Shown here one piece after another: positions 30,654 through 39,206 of a DNA stretch of 64,000 nt. The DNA is from Weissella koreensis KCTC 3621. Its GTDB lineage: Bacteria; Bacillota; Bacilli; Lactobacillales; Lactobacillaceae. The notes beneath the pieces were generated by a model. That model saw only the letters and a list, made by a program, of their open reading frames with translations. It was not told the origin of the DNA and ran no database searches. The DNA lies in contig NZ_AKGG01000004.1 of the NCBI RefSeq assembly GCF_000277645.1, positions 50,603 to 114,602 on the forward strand, read 5' to 3'. The position numbers and the translations under genes were made by a program. Every line of letters begins with the position of its first letter. Position 1 is the first letter of the stretch.

Positions 30654-31253
30654 ATGCAGTATCCAGAACCAATTGCAAAATTAATAGATAGTTATACGAA
30701 ACTACCTGGAATAGGGATTAAAACAGCAACACGTTTAGCATTTTATACCATTGATATGCAAGAAGAAGATGTAACCCATTTTGCGCAATCATTAATTTCA
30801 GCTAAGCGTGATTTAAAGTTTTGTAGTATCTGTGGAAATCTAACAGAAGAAGATCCTTGCTCAATCTGTCAGGATGAAACTCGTGATCCTTCGGTTGTTT
30901 TAGTGGTTGAAGAAGTGAAAGATTTAATGGCATTGGAAAACACTAATGAATTCCGAGGACGATACCATGTTTTACATGGTGTTTTGTCACCACTAGCAGG
31001 AAAAGGTCCTGATGATATCAATATCGATACGTTGGTCCAACGTTTGCAGAAAAATGAAGAAATTCAAGAAGTTATTGTTGGAACAAATGCCAATGCTGAA
31101 GGTGAGGCGACAGCGATGTATTTGAGCCGTCTTTTGAAACCAGCGGGAATCAAAGTATCTCGACTAGCCACTGGCTTGGCGGTTGGTAGTGATATCGATT
31201 ATGCGGATGAAATTACATTGATTAAGTCCGTTGAGGGAAGGACGCAGATGTGA
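30654..31253 (+). CDS. recR: Recombination protein RecR
   Basis: RecFOR-pathway protein of 199 aa that helps load RecA at gaps. The helix-hairpin-helix [14 protein letters not shown] is near residue 18. The zinc cysteines are Cys57, Cys60, Cys69 and Cys72, and the TOPRIM core begins [11 protein letters not shown]. The ATG at 30654 is preceded by AGGGGGAGA; an ATG at 30636 lies before that ribosome site. Its stop overlaps the start of yaaL (TGATG), so translation is coupled. Confidence 0.94.
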   Translation: MQYPEPIAKLIDSYTKLPGIGIKTATRLAFYTIDMQEEDVTHFAQSLISAKRDLKFCSICGNLTEEDPCSICQDETRDPSVVLVVEEVKDLMALENTNEFRGRYHVLHGVLSPLAGKGPDDINIDTLVQRLQKNEEIQEVIVGTNANAEGEATAMYLSRLLKPAGIKVSRLATGLAVGSDIDYADEITLIKSVEGRTQM

Positions 31254-31516
31254 TGTTTGGATTAAAGAAGCTAAAATTAAAACCGGAAGTTTACGATGCA
31301 GAATTGTTGGATGCAATTGATGATGCAAAATATGATTATGAAAAAGCTAAGGCATCAGAAATAGCCCTATTTGAAAGCGAAATTGATCCACGTTGGATCA
31401 AAGCACAAACGGCTTTTGCTAAACAAAAATATTTCTTCTTGTTACGCGCGGCCCGCACTAGAAAAATGAAGGGCCAATGGCAACGATCGATTATTCGTTC
31501 GGAGCAATTAGATTAA
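31253..31516 (+). CDS. yaaL: YaaL family protein (DUF2508)
   Basis: A short cytoplasmic protein of 87 aa with a charged helical pattern (AIDDAKYDYEKAKASEIALF) and a basic C terminus. Its place between recR and tmk is that of B. subtilis yaaL. Its function is not known. The ATG shares one base with the recR stop codon. A GTG at 31250 is also in frame. Confidence 0.8.
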   Translation: MFGLKKLKLKPEVYDAELLDAIDDAKYDYEKAKASEIALFESEIDPRWIKAQTAFAKQKYFFLLRAARTRKMKGQWQRSIIRSEQLD

Positions 31517-31528
31517 GGAGATAAATCC

Positions 31529-32173
31529 ATGGTTGGAAAATTTATTAGTTTTGAAGGACCTGAAGGCGCCGGTAAAACAAGTGTCTTGAAAGTTTTGATA
31601 CCTCGTTTACAAGCGCAATATGGTCCACAGCTATTGGTCACGAGAGAGCCTGGTGGAACTGACAATCCAGTCGCTGAAGCCATCCGTGATTTGGTTTTAA
31701 GTCCAGATTATCCCACGATGGATATCAGAACTGAGGCTTTATTATATGCAGCATCACGACGGGAACATATACAAAAAACGATTAAACCAGCTTTGGTAGC
31801 TAATAAAATTGTTTTGTCAGATCGCTTCGTTGATAGTTCAATTGCTTACCAAGGGGCGGGGCGTGGAATTGGATTTGAAGCTGTTCGAAAATTAAATGAT
31901 TTTGTTTTAGAAGGATTCTTGCCAGATTGCACGATTTATTTTGATATTCGCCCAGAAGTAGGTTTAGCTCGCATTAAAGCTCATCGTCAAAATGAGATCA
32001 ATCGGTTAGATCTTGATCCGATTGAATTTCATCAGCGGGTGAGTGCGGGATATCATCAGTTAGCTAAACAAGATCCCAAAAGGATTATTATAATTGATGC
32101 TGAGCAACCGATTGAACAGGTTATTGAAGATGCTTGGCAAGTTGTTAACCGTATTTTGAAAATGGAGGAATAA
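31529..32173 (+). CDS. tmk: Thymidylate kinase
   Basis: Phosphorylates dTMP to dTDP; 214 aa. The P-loop GPEGAGKT is at residues 10-17. The TREPGGT dTMP-binding motif, the DRFVDSSIAYQGAGRG lid-side motif, and the LID region near residues 145-155 are all present. AAGGAG lies 8 nt before the ATG. It is in the run recR-yaaL-tmk-darA, with gaps of 3-12 nt or overlaps. Confidence 0.95.
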   Translation: MVGKFISFEGPEGAGKTSVLKVLIPRLQAQYGPQLLVTREPGGTDNPVAEAIRDLVLSPDYPTMDIRTEALLYAASRREHIQKTIKPALVANKIVLSDRFVDSSIAYQGAGRGIGFEAVRKLNDFVLEGFLPDCTIYFDIRPEVGLARIKAHRQNEINRLDLDPIEFHQRVSAGYHQLAKQDPKRIIIIDAEQPIEQVIEDAWQVVNRILKMEE

Positions 32174-32176
32174 ACC

Positions 32177-32506
32177 ATGAAAATGATTATTGCTGTGATA
32201 CAAGATAAAGATGCGAACAAATTAGGAACTGCGTTTATTAAAAATAATATTCGGGCAACGCGAACAGCTACCTCTGGTGGATTTTTGCGTTCAGGAAATA
32301 CTACTTTTATGATTGGAATTGAAGATGAACGAGTTGATGACGTGCTTGAGGTGATTAAAACTAATGCGAAGGCTCGGAAACAATTTATGGCACCCTCAGC
32401 TAGCTTGGACTTATCATTTGAAGCCACTACGGCAATGCCGATGGAGGTTCAGGTTGGTGGAGCGACGGTCTTTGTTCAGGATATTGAACAATTCCATCAT
32501 TTTTAA
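32177..32506 (+). CDS. darA: Cyclic-di-AMP receptor DarA (PII-like)
   Basis: A 109-aa PII-like trimeric signalling protein that binds c-di-AMP (the DUF970/YaaQ family). The N-terminal strand MKMIIAVIQDKDANKLGTA and the ligand-contact stretch TATSGGFLRSGNTTFMIGIED match DarA. GGAGG precedes the ATG, which starts 3 nt after the tmk stop. The tmk-darA-holB order is conserved in Firmicutes. Its effector in the cell is unknown. Confidence 0.92.
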   Translation: MKMIIAVIQDKDANKLGTAFIKNNIRATRTATSGGFLRSGNTTFMIGIEDERVDDVLEVIKTNAKARKQFMAPSASLDLSFEATTAMPMEVQVGGATVFVQDIEQFHHF

Positions 32507-32670
32507 AGATCGATTGATCAAATTTCCTTAAAATTATGATTTAACCTTGCTTTTTATTCTTTTTAATAGAAAATGAGGTTAAAAAATTAATTTTAAAATT
32601 ATTTTAATAGGAGAAGTATAATAATACCCACCCTATCTTTTAAAGACTTGATAAAATTAAGGAGTAAAGC

Positions 32671-33681
32671 ATGGAAGCTCAAGAAATTGTGAAACGCGCT
32701 TATTTGCAACAGTCAGCGCTCGTGGAGCGGTTAAAGCTGGCAATTGAGAGTCATCAATTGGCCCATGCTTTTTTATTTACTGGTCCAAAAGGTCAGGGGC
32801 AGCTGGATGTGGCAACTTGGTTGGCCATGCGGCTAATGTGTGAGCATCCCAAAGCCGATGGGGATCCTGATTTAACATGTTCTCATTGTCAAAGAATTGC
32901 TGCTCATGAACATCCTGATGTAATTGAAGTGAAACCAGATGGGCGTTCAATTAAAATTGATCAAATTCGTTACCTTCAAGATGAATTCAATAAAACAGCT
33001 GTCGAAGGGCAACAGAAAATTTTTATTATTAGTGCAGCTGATACTATGACCGACAATGCAGCAAATGGTTTGTTGAAATTTATTGAGGAACCAGTGGGGC
33101 AACAAACGGCTATTCTAATGGTTGAAAATCGCCAACAAGTTTTACCAACGATTGTTTCACGAACCCAAGTTATTGATTTTCATGCAATTGAACCTGTGGC
33201 TTATCAAAAGGCTTTGGTACAACTGGGATATTCAAAAGAGCATGTTAAATTAGTAGCTGCTTTGACTAATAGTTTGGAAACGGCTGGGGAATGGTTGGTT
33301 GATGATTGGTTTGAAAACAGTTATCAAGTTGTGGCAGATTTAGTTGAAAGCATTTTAAAACTTGATCCTAAAGCATTTAATCAAGTTCAAATTAATTTGA
33401 TGCCTTTAGCTCAAGATAAGAGCAAACAATTAGTATTATTGAATTTGTTAGCGTCTGCATGGCGTGACTTGCTGTTGTCATTGGATGGAGCGATTAGTGA
33501 ACCACGGATGATTGAAGCTAAACAATGGCTCAGCTTGGCACAGTCTTTTGGAATTAATAGGGTTTTAAAGGTGCAAGACATCGTTTTGGAAGCTCCTAAA
33601 TGGTTGAAGAGTAATATTGGTTTTCAAACGGTGGTTGAGACAGTGATTTTAAAAAGCCAGTTCGGATTAGCAGCTAATTAA
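32671..33681 (+). CDS. holB: DNA polymerase III delta' subunit
   Basis: Clamp-loader subunit of 336 aa. The P-loop is degenerate (GPKGQGQLD in place of GKT), as expected for a non-hydrolysing delta'. Zinc cysteines Cys57, Cys70 and Cys73 are present, together with IVSRTQVIDF, the arginine-finger region. AAGGAG precedes the ATG. A 164-nt gap separates it from darA and has a TATAAT at 32617-32622 that may give it its own promoter. rsmI follows at 53 nt without the usual yabA gene. Confidence 0.92.
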   Translation: MEAQEIVKRAYLQQSALVERLKLAIESHQLAHAFLFTGPKGQGQLDVATWLAMRLMCEHPKADGDPDLTCSHCQRIAAHEHPDVIEVKPDGRSIKIDQIRYLQDEFNKTAVEGQQKIFIISAADTMTDNAANGLLKFIEEPVGQQTAILMVENRQQVLPTIVSRTQVIDFHAIEPVAYQKALVQLGYSKEHVKLVAALTNSLETAGEWLVDDWFENSYQVVADLVESILKLDPKAFNQVQINLMPLAQDKSKQLVLLNLLASAWRDLLLSLDGAISEPRMIEAKQWLSLAQSFGINRVLKVQDIVLEAPKWLKSNIGFQTVVETVILKSQFGLAAN

Positions 33682-33734
33682 AATGATTAGCTAAAATACT
33701 TTGATCAGTTAATCTCAGTAGGAATGGAGTAGGG

Positions 33735-34619
33735 ATGCAAGTACAAAAAAGTTTTAGTAAGCAAACAACCGGGACTTTATTTTTAGTGCCAACACCAATT
33801 GGTAATTTGGGTGATATGACCCAAAGATCAATTGAAACCTTGAAAACAGTGGATTTAATTGCTGCAGAAGATACACGGCATACAGCACAATTGTTGAATC
33901 AATTTTCGATAGCAACCAAGCAGATCTCATTTCATGAACATAATAAAGAAACTCGGATTCCAGAATTAGTGGAACGCTTGCTAGAGGGTATAGATTTAGC
34001 ACAAGTTTCAGATGCAGGAATGCCATCTATTTCTGATCCGGGGCATGAATTAGTGCAGGCGGCTTTAGATGCTGATATTCCAGTGGTACCAATCCCAGGG
34101 GCTTCGGCAGGAATTACTGCGTTGATTGCTTCTGGCTTAGCACCACAACCATTTCTGTTTTATGGGTTCTTGCAACGAAAGCCCAAAGAGCAACAAGCAG
34201 AATTAACTCAATTAGCGCAACATTCAGAAACAATGATTTTTTATGAGGCACCACATCGATTAGCTAAAACTTTAGCAAATATTAGCCAAGTATTAGGTCC
34301 TAATCGACGAGTTGTCTTAGCGCGTGAGTTAACTAAACGGTATGAAGAATTTTTGCGAGGAACTGCAGATGAATTGCTGACTTGGACGCAAGAAAACCAA
34401 GTTCGAGGCGAATTTGTAATCGTAGTTGAAGGTGGATCCGGAGTGCCATTAATTGAAGAAGAGAGTGATCCTTTAGCGGGATTATCAAACTTGGAAGCAG
34501 TTGATGCTTTGGTAAAACAGGGTAAGAAAACAACGGCGGCGGTTAAAGAAATTGCCAAAAAACGTGAATTAGATCGACAAGCTCTATATTTGGCTTATCA
34601 AGAACAAAATGAGGGATAA
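33735..34619 (+). CDS. rsmI: 16S rRNA C1402 ribose 2'-O-methyltransferase
   Basis: Tetrapyrrole-methylase-fold enzyme of 294 aa. The motifs are VPTPIGNLGDMTQRS at the N terminus, the SAM-site IAAEDTRHT, VSDAGMPSISDPG, and IPGASAGITAL. The C-terminal stretch (about 225-290) is the usual helical extension. GGAATGGAGTAGGG precedes the ATG. The acyl-ACP thioesterase gene starts 11 nt downstream. Confidence 0.94.
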   Translation: MQVQKSFSKQTTGTLFLVPTPIGNLGDMTQRSIETLKTVDLIAAEDTRHTAQLLNQFSIATKQISFHEHNKETRIPELVERLLEGIDLAQVSDAGMPSISDPGHELVQAALDADIPVVPIPGASAGITALIASGLAPQPFLFYGFLQRKPKEQQAELTQLAQHSETMIFYEAPHRLAKTLANISQVLGPNRRVVLARELTKRYEEFLRGTADELLTWTQENQVRGEFVIVVEGGSGVPLIEEESDPLAGLSNLEAVDALVKQGKKTTAAVKEIAKKRELDRQALYLAYQEQNEG

Positions 34620-34630
34620 TAAAAAACAAA

Positions 34631-35365
34631 ATGCGAATTTACGAAACGAAACATGAAATTTTAGATTTTGAAGGTGATATGTCAGGGAAGTTGATGTTGC
34701 CAAATATTTTGAGTTTGACGATTATGGGATCAACAAAACAATCTCTAGCATATGAAGTTGGACCGGATTATACGCATGCCATGGGCTTAGGTTGGATTGT
34801 TTTGCAACATGAGATTACGATCATTCGTCGGCCAATGGTTGGTGAAACGGTAACAATACAAACGCATGGAAAAGAGTTTAATAAGTATTTTGCTAAACGA
34901 GACTACACATTTTTAGATGAAAATAATAATAAAATTATTCAAATAGATTCAATGTATGCCATGCTCGACATGAAAAAACGAAAAATGGCACAAATTCCAG
35001 ATGCTGTGGTTCAGGCTTACCAACCTGAATCAGTTAAGCGCGTACCTCATCTAGCTAAACCACTTCAATTTGCAGATGAAGAAGTTGCTGAAATTACTTG
35101 TCAGTATCATGTCCGTTTTTCAGACATTGATTCAAATCAACATGTGAACAATGCCAAGTATTTGGATTGGGCTCAAGATCCACTTGGCCGTGATTTTTTG
35201 CTAGCGTATGAACCGCAATTAGTTAATATTAAATTTGAGCATGAAGTTTTGCTGGGTGAAACAGTTGAATCAAAAATTGTTCAAAATGGTGATGAAACAA
35301 AACATCAAATTTGGATGGGCTCTGAACTAGCTGCTGAAGTAGGGATCAAATGGACTGAAAACTAA
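34631..35365 (+). CDS. Acyl-ACP thioesterase
   Basis: A 244-aa double hot-dog thioesterase of the FatA/FatB-like bacterial family that releases fatty acids from acyl carrier protein. The active-site stretch is DIDSNQHVNNAKYLDWA near residue 170, with the Asn-His pair in the second hot-dog repeat. The first repeat runs about 1-125. Its ribosome site GAGGGA overlaps the end of rsmI, so the two are coupled. The physiological substrate is unknown. Confidence 0.9.
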   Translation: MRIYETKHEILDFEGDMSGKLMLPNILSLTIMGSTKQSLAYEVGPDYTHAMGLGWIVLQHEITIIRRPMVGETVTIQTHGKEFNKYFAKRDYTFLDENNNKIIQIDSMYAMLDMKKRKMAQIPDAVVQAYQPESVKRVPHLAKPLQFADEEVAEITCQYHVRFSDIDSNQHVNNAKYLDWAQDPLGRDFLLAYEPQLVNIKFEHEVLLGETVESKIVQNGDETKHQIWMGSELAAEVGIKWTEN

Positions 35366-35441
35366 AGTAGTAGTATGATATAAATGATTCGGAAGCGGAT
35401 TCACAACGTTAGAAATTATGAATTTAATAAGGAGAACAGAC

Positions 35442-36443
35442 ATGAGTACTTTGGTATTAGGTGGAGCAGGATATATCGGATCACATATGGTTGATTCATT
35501 ACGTGCCCAAAATAAAGCGGTGGTAGTTGTTGATAATTTGGCAACTGGACACCGATTGGCTGTACCTGAAGATGTTCCTTTTTATCAGGTCGATATTCGA
35601 GATAAGGTTGCTTTGTCAGCTGTATTTGATCAAGAAGAAATTGATCAAGTAGTACACTTTGCGGCTTCTTCAATTGTGCCCGAATCAATGACAGATCCGT
35701 TGAAGTATTTTGACAACAATACAGCTGGAATGATTTCGTTATTAGAGGTGATGTTGGAGCATAATGTGAAGCAAATTGTCTTCTCATCAACTGCTGCTAC
35801 CTATGGTGATGCCAAAGAGAGTCCGATTAAAGAAACAACACCACAATTACCAATTAACCCATATGGTTTGTCAAAGCTACAAATGGAACAAATCATGGGA
35901 TGGGCCGATAAAGCCTATGATTTGAAGTGGGTTGCTTTGCGTTACTTTAATGTGGCTGGTGCTAAGCCTGATGGTTCAATTGGTGAGGATCATCCTACAG
36001 AAACACATTTGGTGCCGATCATTTTACAAACAGCCTTAGGTGAGCGTGATGCCATCACGATGTTTGGGGATGACTACAATACACCTGATGGATTCAATGT
36101 TCGAGATTATGTACATGTTATGGATTTGGTTGATGCACACGTTTTGGCTCTTGATTACTTGGCCAAAGGTAATGCTTCAAATCAATTTAACTTAGGGACG
36201 GCCAATGGTTATTCTGTAAAGCAAATGGTTGAAGCAGCACGTGAAGCAACTGGTATGGAAATTCCGGCAAAAGTTGGGCCACGCCGAGCTGGAGATCCTG
36301 ACTCTTTGATCGCTGATTCAACGAAAGCTCGTAATGTTTTAGGCTGGAATCCGCAATATGAATCAGTTCAAGAAATTATTAAAACAGCTTGGACTTGGCA
36401 TCAAACTCATCCAGAGGGATACCAAGATCGTTCTGAAAAATAA
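35442..36443 (+). CDS. galE: UDP-glucose 4-epimerase
   Basis: NAD-dependent epimerase of 333 aa that interconverts UDP-glucose and UDP-galactose. GGAGYIGSH is the NAD-binding motif. The catalytic pair is Tyr141 and Lys145 in YGLSK, and SSTAATYG precedes it. ATG 35442 follows AAGGAGA (35429-35435). No other gal gene is close by, so it probably supplies UDP-galactose for cell-surface polymers as much as for galactose use. Confidence 0.94.
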   Translation: MSTLVLGGAGYIGSHMVDSLRAQNKAVVVVDNLATGHRLAVPEDVPFYQVDIRDKVALSAVFDQEEIDQVVHFAASSIVPESMTDPLKYFDNNTAGMISLLEVMLEHNVKQIVFSSTAATYGDAKESPIKETTPQLPINPYGLSKLQMEQIMGWADKAYDLKWVALRYFNVAGAKPDGSIGEDHPTETHLVPIILQTALGERDAITMFGDDYNTPDGFNVRDYVHVMDLVDAHVLALDYLAKGNASNQFNLGTANGYSVKQMVEAAREATGMEIPAKVGPRRAGDPDSLIADSTKARNVLGWNPQYESVQEIIKTAWTWHQTHPEGYQDRSEK

Positions 36444-36518
36444 ATTTAAGATAAAAAAGAGGTTAGTAATATTTAAGATGAACCTCAAAAACTATAAGTT
36501 AATATCTAGTTATTTTTT

Positions 36519-36567
36519 CTAGACGGTACGTTTTCGGTATTTTATCGAGGATTTACCGTCTAGTTTT
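36519..36567 (+). terminator. Long terminator after galE
   Basis: CTAGACGGTA (36519-36528) and TACCGTCTAG (36554-36563) are perfect 10-bp arms around a 25-nt loop, followed by TTTTATTT. The loop contains GTTTTCGGTATT, which recurs in the terminator at 37405-37457. Confidence 0.75.
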
Positions 36568-36737
36568 ATTTAGATGAAACTTGTAGTTATTTAATGGCAT
36601 ATTATTATATTTTTCACTTAATTTTTATTAAATATTGCACTCTGTTTTTTGATCGGTAACATGTGGTACTACTTGTGTTTTGTCGTTTGATATAATTCTG
36701 AAGTCACATAGATTTCTAAACCACAGGAGAAATATTA

Positions 36738-37382
36738 ATGAAAAAGAATAATATTATATTACTCACAATTGCATCAATGACAATTGTTAGTTTAGCTACA
36801 CCTATTACCTCAACAATGTTTTCAAATCCAACGACTGTATCCGCATCGCAAGGTGCTTCAGTTACTATGGATAAATATAAAGCGGGCCATTCTATTTTTG
36901 GTGATTTTAATGGTAACGTTAAAGATATTTATCTTGCTAAAAACGGTACAGTTATCAAATCAACTATTGCTACTATAAGAGATGACAATTCTTATAGTAT
37001 TTCTGTTGATGCTAAGTTAGATAAAGACTTGGTTGAAAATGGTGGTAGTTATACTTTAGTAGCTTATGGACCTAATAATTCAGTTATTGCCCAAAGCGCC
37101 TTTAATAATGATGCGCCTTCTACAACGAGTGAAATTAAAAATGTTAATTATGACAAAAAATCTGGTTTATTAACGGGTAATGTTGATTCTGCGGTTAAGA
37201 ATATTAAAATTTCAGCAGATGGTTATTCATATAATGAAGAAGCAACCATTACTAATGGTACCTTTTCGATTAATGTCTCTGATGATTTTTATCACGATAT
37301 GAAATTTGGTAATCATGTTGTATTGATTGAAGGATTGGATAGCTCTCTTAATACCATTGCTCAAACAACTTATAGTTTATAA
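36738..37382 (+). CDS. Small secreted protein with two Ig-like repeats
   Basis: A 214-aa exported protein of unknown function. A signal peptide (about 1-37) has lysines, a hydrophobic core IILLTIASMTIVSLA, and a probable AxA-type cleavage near TVSASQ. The mature part appears to hold two related beta-rich units. The first includes GDFNGNVKDIYLAKNGTVIK and the second includes LLTGNVDSAVKNIKISADGY, each closing with a YSISV or FSINV strand, like bacterial Ig-type domains. There is no LPXTG, LysM or transmembrane anchor. AGGAGAAAT precedes the ATG. It is transcribed alone between two related terminators. Confidence 0.75.
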   Translation: MKKNNIILLTIASMTIVSLATPITSTMFSNPTTVSASQGASVTMDKYKAGHSIFGDFNGNVKDIYLAKNGTVIKSTIATIRDDNSYSISVDAKLDKDLVENGGSYTLVAYGPNNSVIAQSAFNNDAPSTTSEIKNVNYDKKSGLLTGNVDSAVKNIKISADGYSYNEEATITNGTFSINVSDDFYHDMKFGNHVVLIEGLDSSLNTIAQTTYSL

Positions 37383-37404
37383 AAAATTGAAGTTTATTTT
37401 AATT

Positions 37405-37457
37405 AATTGGTCGTAAAGTTTTCGGTATTCAACCGTTAATTTTTCGGCCAATTTTGT
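37405..37457 (+). terminator. Terminator after the secreted-protein gene
   Basis: AATTGGTCG (37405-37413) and CGGCCAATT (37445-37453) form the outer stem. An inner CGGT/ACCG helix sits in a loop with GTTTTCGGTATT. Confidence 0.65.
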
Positions 37458-37525
37458 TTTTATTTGGTAAATTTATGACGAATCGTCTCATGGAATGCCT
37501 GCATTTTTATTTTTTTTGAAACATA

Positions 37526-37570
37526 AAAAAGCCCTGTGAGTTAGATTGAATCCAACTTATAGGGCTTATT
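37526..37570 (-). terminator. Terminator of the 122-aa gene
   Basis: GCCCT (37531-37535) pairs with AGGGC (37561-37565), with an inner AGTT/AACT helix. Six A before it make the T tract on the minus strand. Confidence 0.75.
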
Positions 37571-37586
37571 TCGCATAGGTTTTATT

Positions 37587-37955
37587 TTATACTATTTCAA
37601 CGGAAGCATTTTTAATTTTCATAATATCGTGGCCGATCCAATTATAAGGACCGAGAATTGATTCAGCCCATTCAAAATCAGAATCAACAAAAATATCAGT
37701 TGGTAATTCCGTATCAGTCAATAAAAATTCATGTAAATTATTCATGGCGTCATTGCTGGTCTGAATCATTGTTGATTTAACTTGGTAATTGGCAGCTAGT
37801 TCATTTGGTAATTTTTCTAAATCTAATTTTGAAGTAGTTGGATCAGTTTGAATAGCAATTTTTAATTGAATCTCAACATTTTTACTTTGCGCTATTACGA
37901 TTGGTCCAATTTTATCAATATGAGCTTGTTTAAAAACTAAAATTAAATTATTCAT
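37587..37955 (-). CDS. Hypothetical protein, 122 aa
   Basis: I do not recognise this protein. It is soluble and acidic with alternating strands and helices, for example MNNLILVFKQAHIDKIGPIV and LPTDIFVDSDFEWAESILG. It has no signal peptide, cysteine or known motif. The ribosome site is weak (AGG about 8 nt before ATG). A good terminator follows, which supports a real gene. It lies just downstream of, and on the same strand as, the aldo/keto reductase (60 nt), so it may be read from that promoter. Confidence 0.65.
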   Translation of the reverse strand: MNNLILVFKQAHIDKIGPIVIAQSKNVEIQLKIAIQTDPTTSKLDLEKLPNELAANYQVKSTMIQTSNDAMNNLHEFLLTDTELPTDIFVDSDFEWAESILGPYNWIGHDIMKIKNASVEIV

Positions 37956-38015
37956 CAGAAACCTGACTTTCTAAGCACAATTAACGATAGTTATACGATT
38001 TATAAGTTATTCTTT

Positions 38016-38969
38016 TTATGGTAGATCATTTCCTGCTGCGAAATATATGTCATACCATTCTTGATTGGTAAGATGGACTTGATCAGCATCGGTCATTTCA
38101 TCAATGCGGTTAATGTTCATTGAACCTAAAATTACTTGCATATTAGCGGGATGATAAGTGATCCAAGCAACTGCGACGGCGTTTTTACTGGTGTTATTTT
38201 TATCCGCGATTTCTTGTAACTTAGCATTGATTTCAGGGAACTTAGGATTATCGATAAATGGGCCTTCAAAGAAGCCATATTGGAATGGAGACCAAGCTTG
38301 AATGGTCATTTGATTTAAACGTGAATAGGCAAGGATTCCACCGTCATGATCGACAGAGCGTGGATCTTGCATATTGACATGCAATTCAGCATCAATCATA
38401 CCAGTGTGCATAATTCCAAATTGGAGTTGGTTGGCAATTAGTTTTTGATTTAAAGCACTTTGTAGGAATTCAACTTGCCACGGATTCATATTTGAAACCC
38501 CAAAATGACGAACTTTACCAGCTTTTTCAAGCTGATCAAAAGCTTTGGCGATCTCAGCTGGGTCCTGTAAAGTGTCAGGTCGATGGAGCAAGAAAGAATC
38601 CAAGTAATCAGTGTGAAGACGTTGAAGTTCAATATCAACGGCCGCAATTAAATGTTTGGCGTCGAAATCATAACGAGGACCTTTCAGACCGTCACCGTTA
38701 ATTTGGCCGTTTTCTAAAATAATTCCTCCTTTAGATTGGAGAAAATATTGATCACGATTTAAGGAACTGGAAGCTAGAGCATCACCTAGCACTGTTGAAG
38801 ACTTTCCATCACCATAAATATCAGCAGTATCAAAAAAATCAATACCTTTCATAAAGGCTTTTTCAATAATTTCAGTAGCTTCAGGGACTGATTTTTGATC
38901 CATTCGCATGACACCTAGGGCAGTGTCAGAGACTTGAAGGTCGGTTGGACCGAGATTAATTTTACGCAT
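38016..38969 (-). CDS. Aldo/keto reductase (YdhF-like)
   Basis: NADPH-dependent carbonyl reductase with a TIM barrel, 317 aa. The catalytic residues are Asp47 and Tyr52 in FFDTADIYG, Lys80 in QSKGG, and His in FLLHRPDT. The C-terminal VILGSMNINRI stretch is the cofactor phosphate site. GAAAGGAT precedes the ATG on the minus strand. It is divergent from the lactate permease, and a cre site lies in the shared intergenic region. The natural substrate is unknown. Confidence 0.9.
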   Translation of the reverse strand: MRKINLGPTDLQVSDTALGVMRMDQKSVPEATEIIEKAFMKGIDFFDTADIYGDGKSSTVLGDALASSSLNRDQYFLQSKGGIILENGQINGDGLKGPRYDFDAKHLIAAVDIELQRLHTDYLDSFLLHRPDTLQDPAEIAKAFDQLEKAGKVRHFGVSNMNPWQVEFLQSALNQKLIANQLQFGIMHTGMIDAELHVNMQDPRSVDHDGGILAYSRLNQMTIQAWSPFQYGFFEGPFIDNPKFPEINAKLQEIADKNNTSKNAVAVAWITYHPANMQVILGSMNINRIDEMTDADQVHLTNQEWYDIYFAAGNDLP

Positions 38970-39025
38970 AAATAAATCCTTTCTAATTATAACGGGTTAG
39001 AATTAATTAAATTTTAATTACCTCT

Positions 39026-39061
39026 ATTATAACAGTAATTTTAATAATGGAAGCGATTGCA
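39026..39061. promoter_or_regulatory. cre site between aldo/keto reductase and lactate permease
   Basis: TGGAAGCGATTGCA (39048-39061) matches the cre consensus fully. A minus-strand TATAAT (39026-39031) for the reductase is just beside it, so CcpA bound there would cover that promoter's -35 region. Confidence 0.65.
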
Positions 39062-39127
39062 AATATTCTGTGTGCAGGATAAAAATAAAAGTTATAAACG
39101 TAAATAGGGGGTTCCTTATAAATCCTG

Positions 39128-39133
39128 TATAAT
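39128..39133 (+). promoter_or_regulatory. -10 box of lactate permease
   Basis: TATAAT at 39128-39133, 74 nt before the start codon. No clear -35 box is visible, which would fit dependence on an activator. Confidence 0.4.
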
Positions 39134-39206
39134 GTGTCTTTGAACGTACAATGTTAATTTAAAGTTAGTTGAAAATAAAATATAAAGATACATGGAGGAA
39201 TAATGC

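Noticed and set aside
37418..37430. The repeated GTTTTCGGTATT as a mobile-element end
   Set aside because: Both copies are in terminator loops and there is no transposase, target duplication or further similarity.
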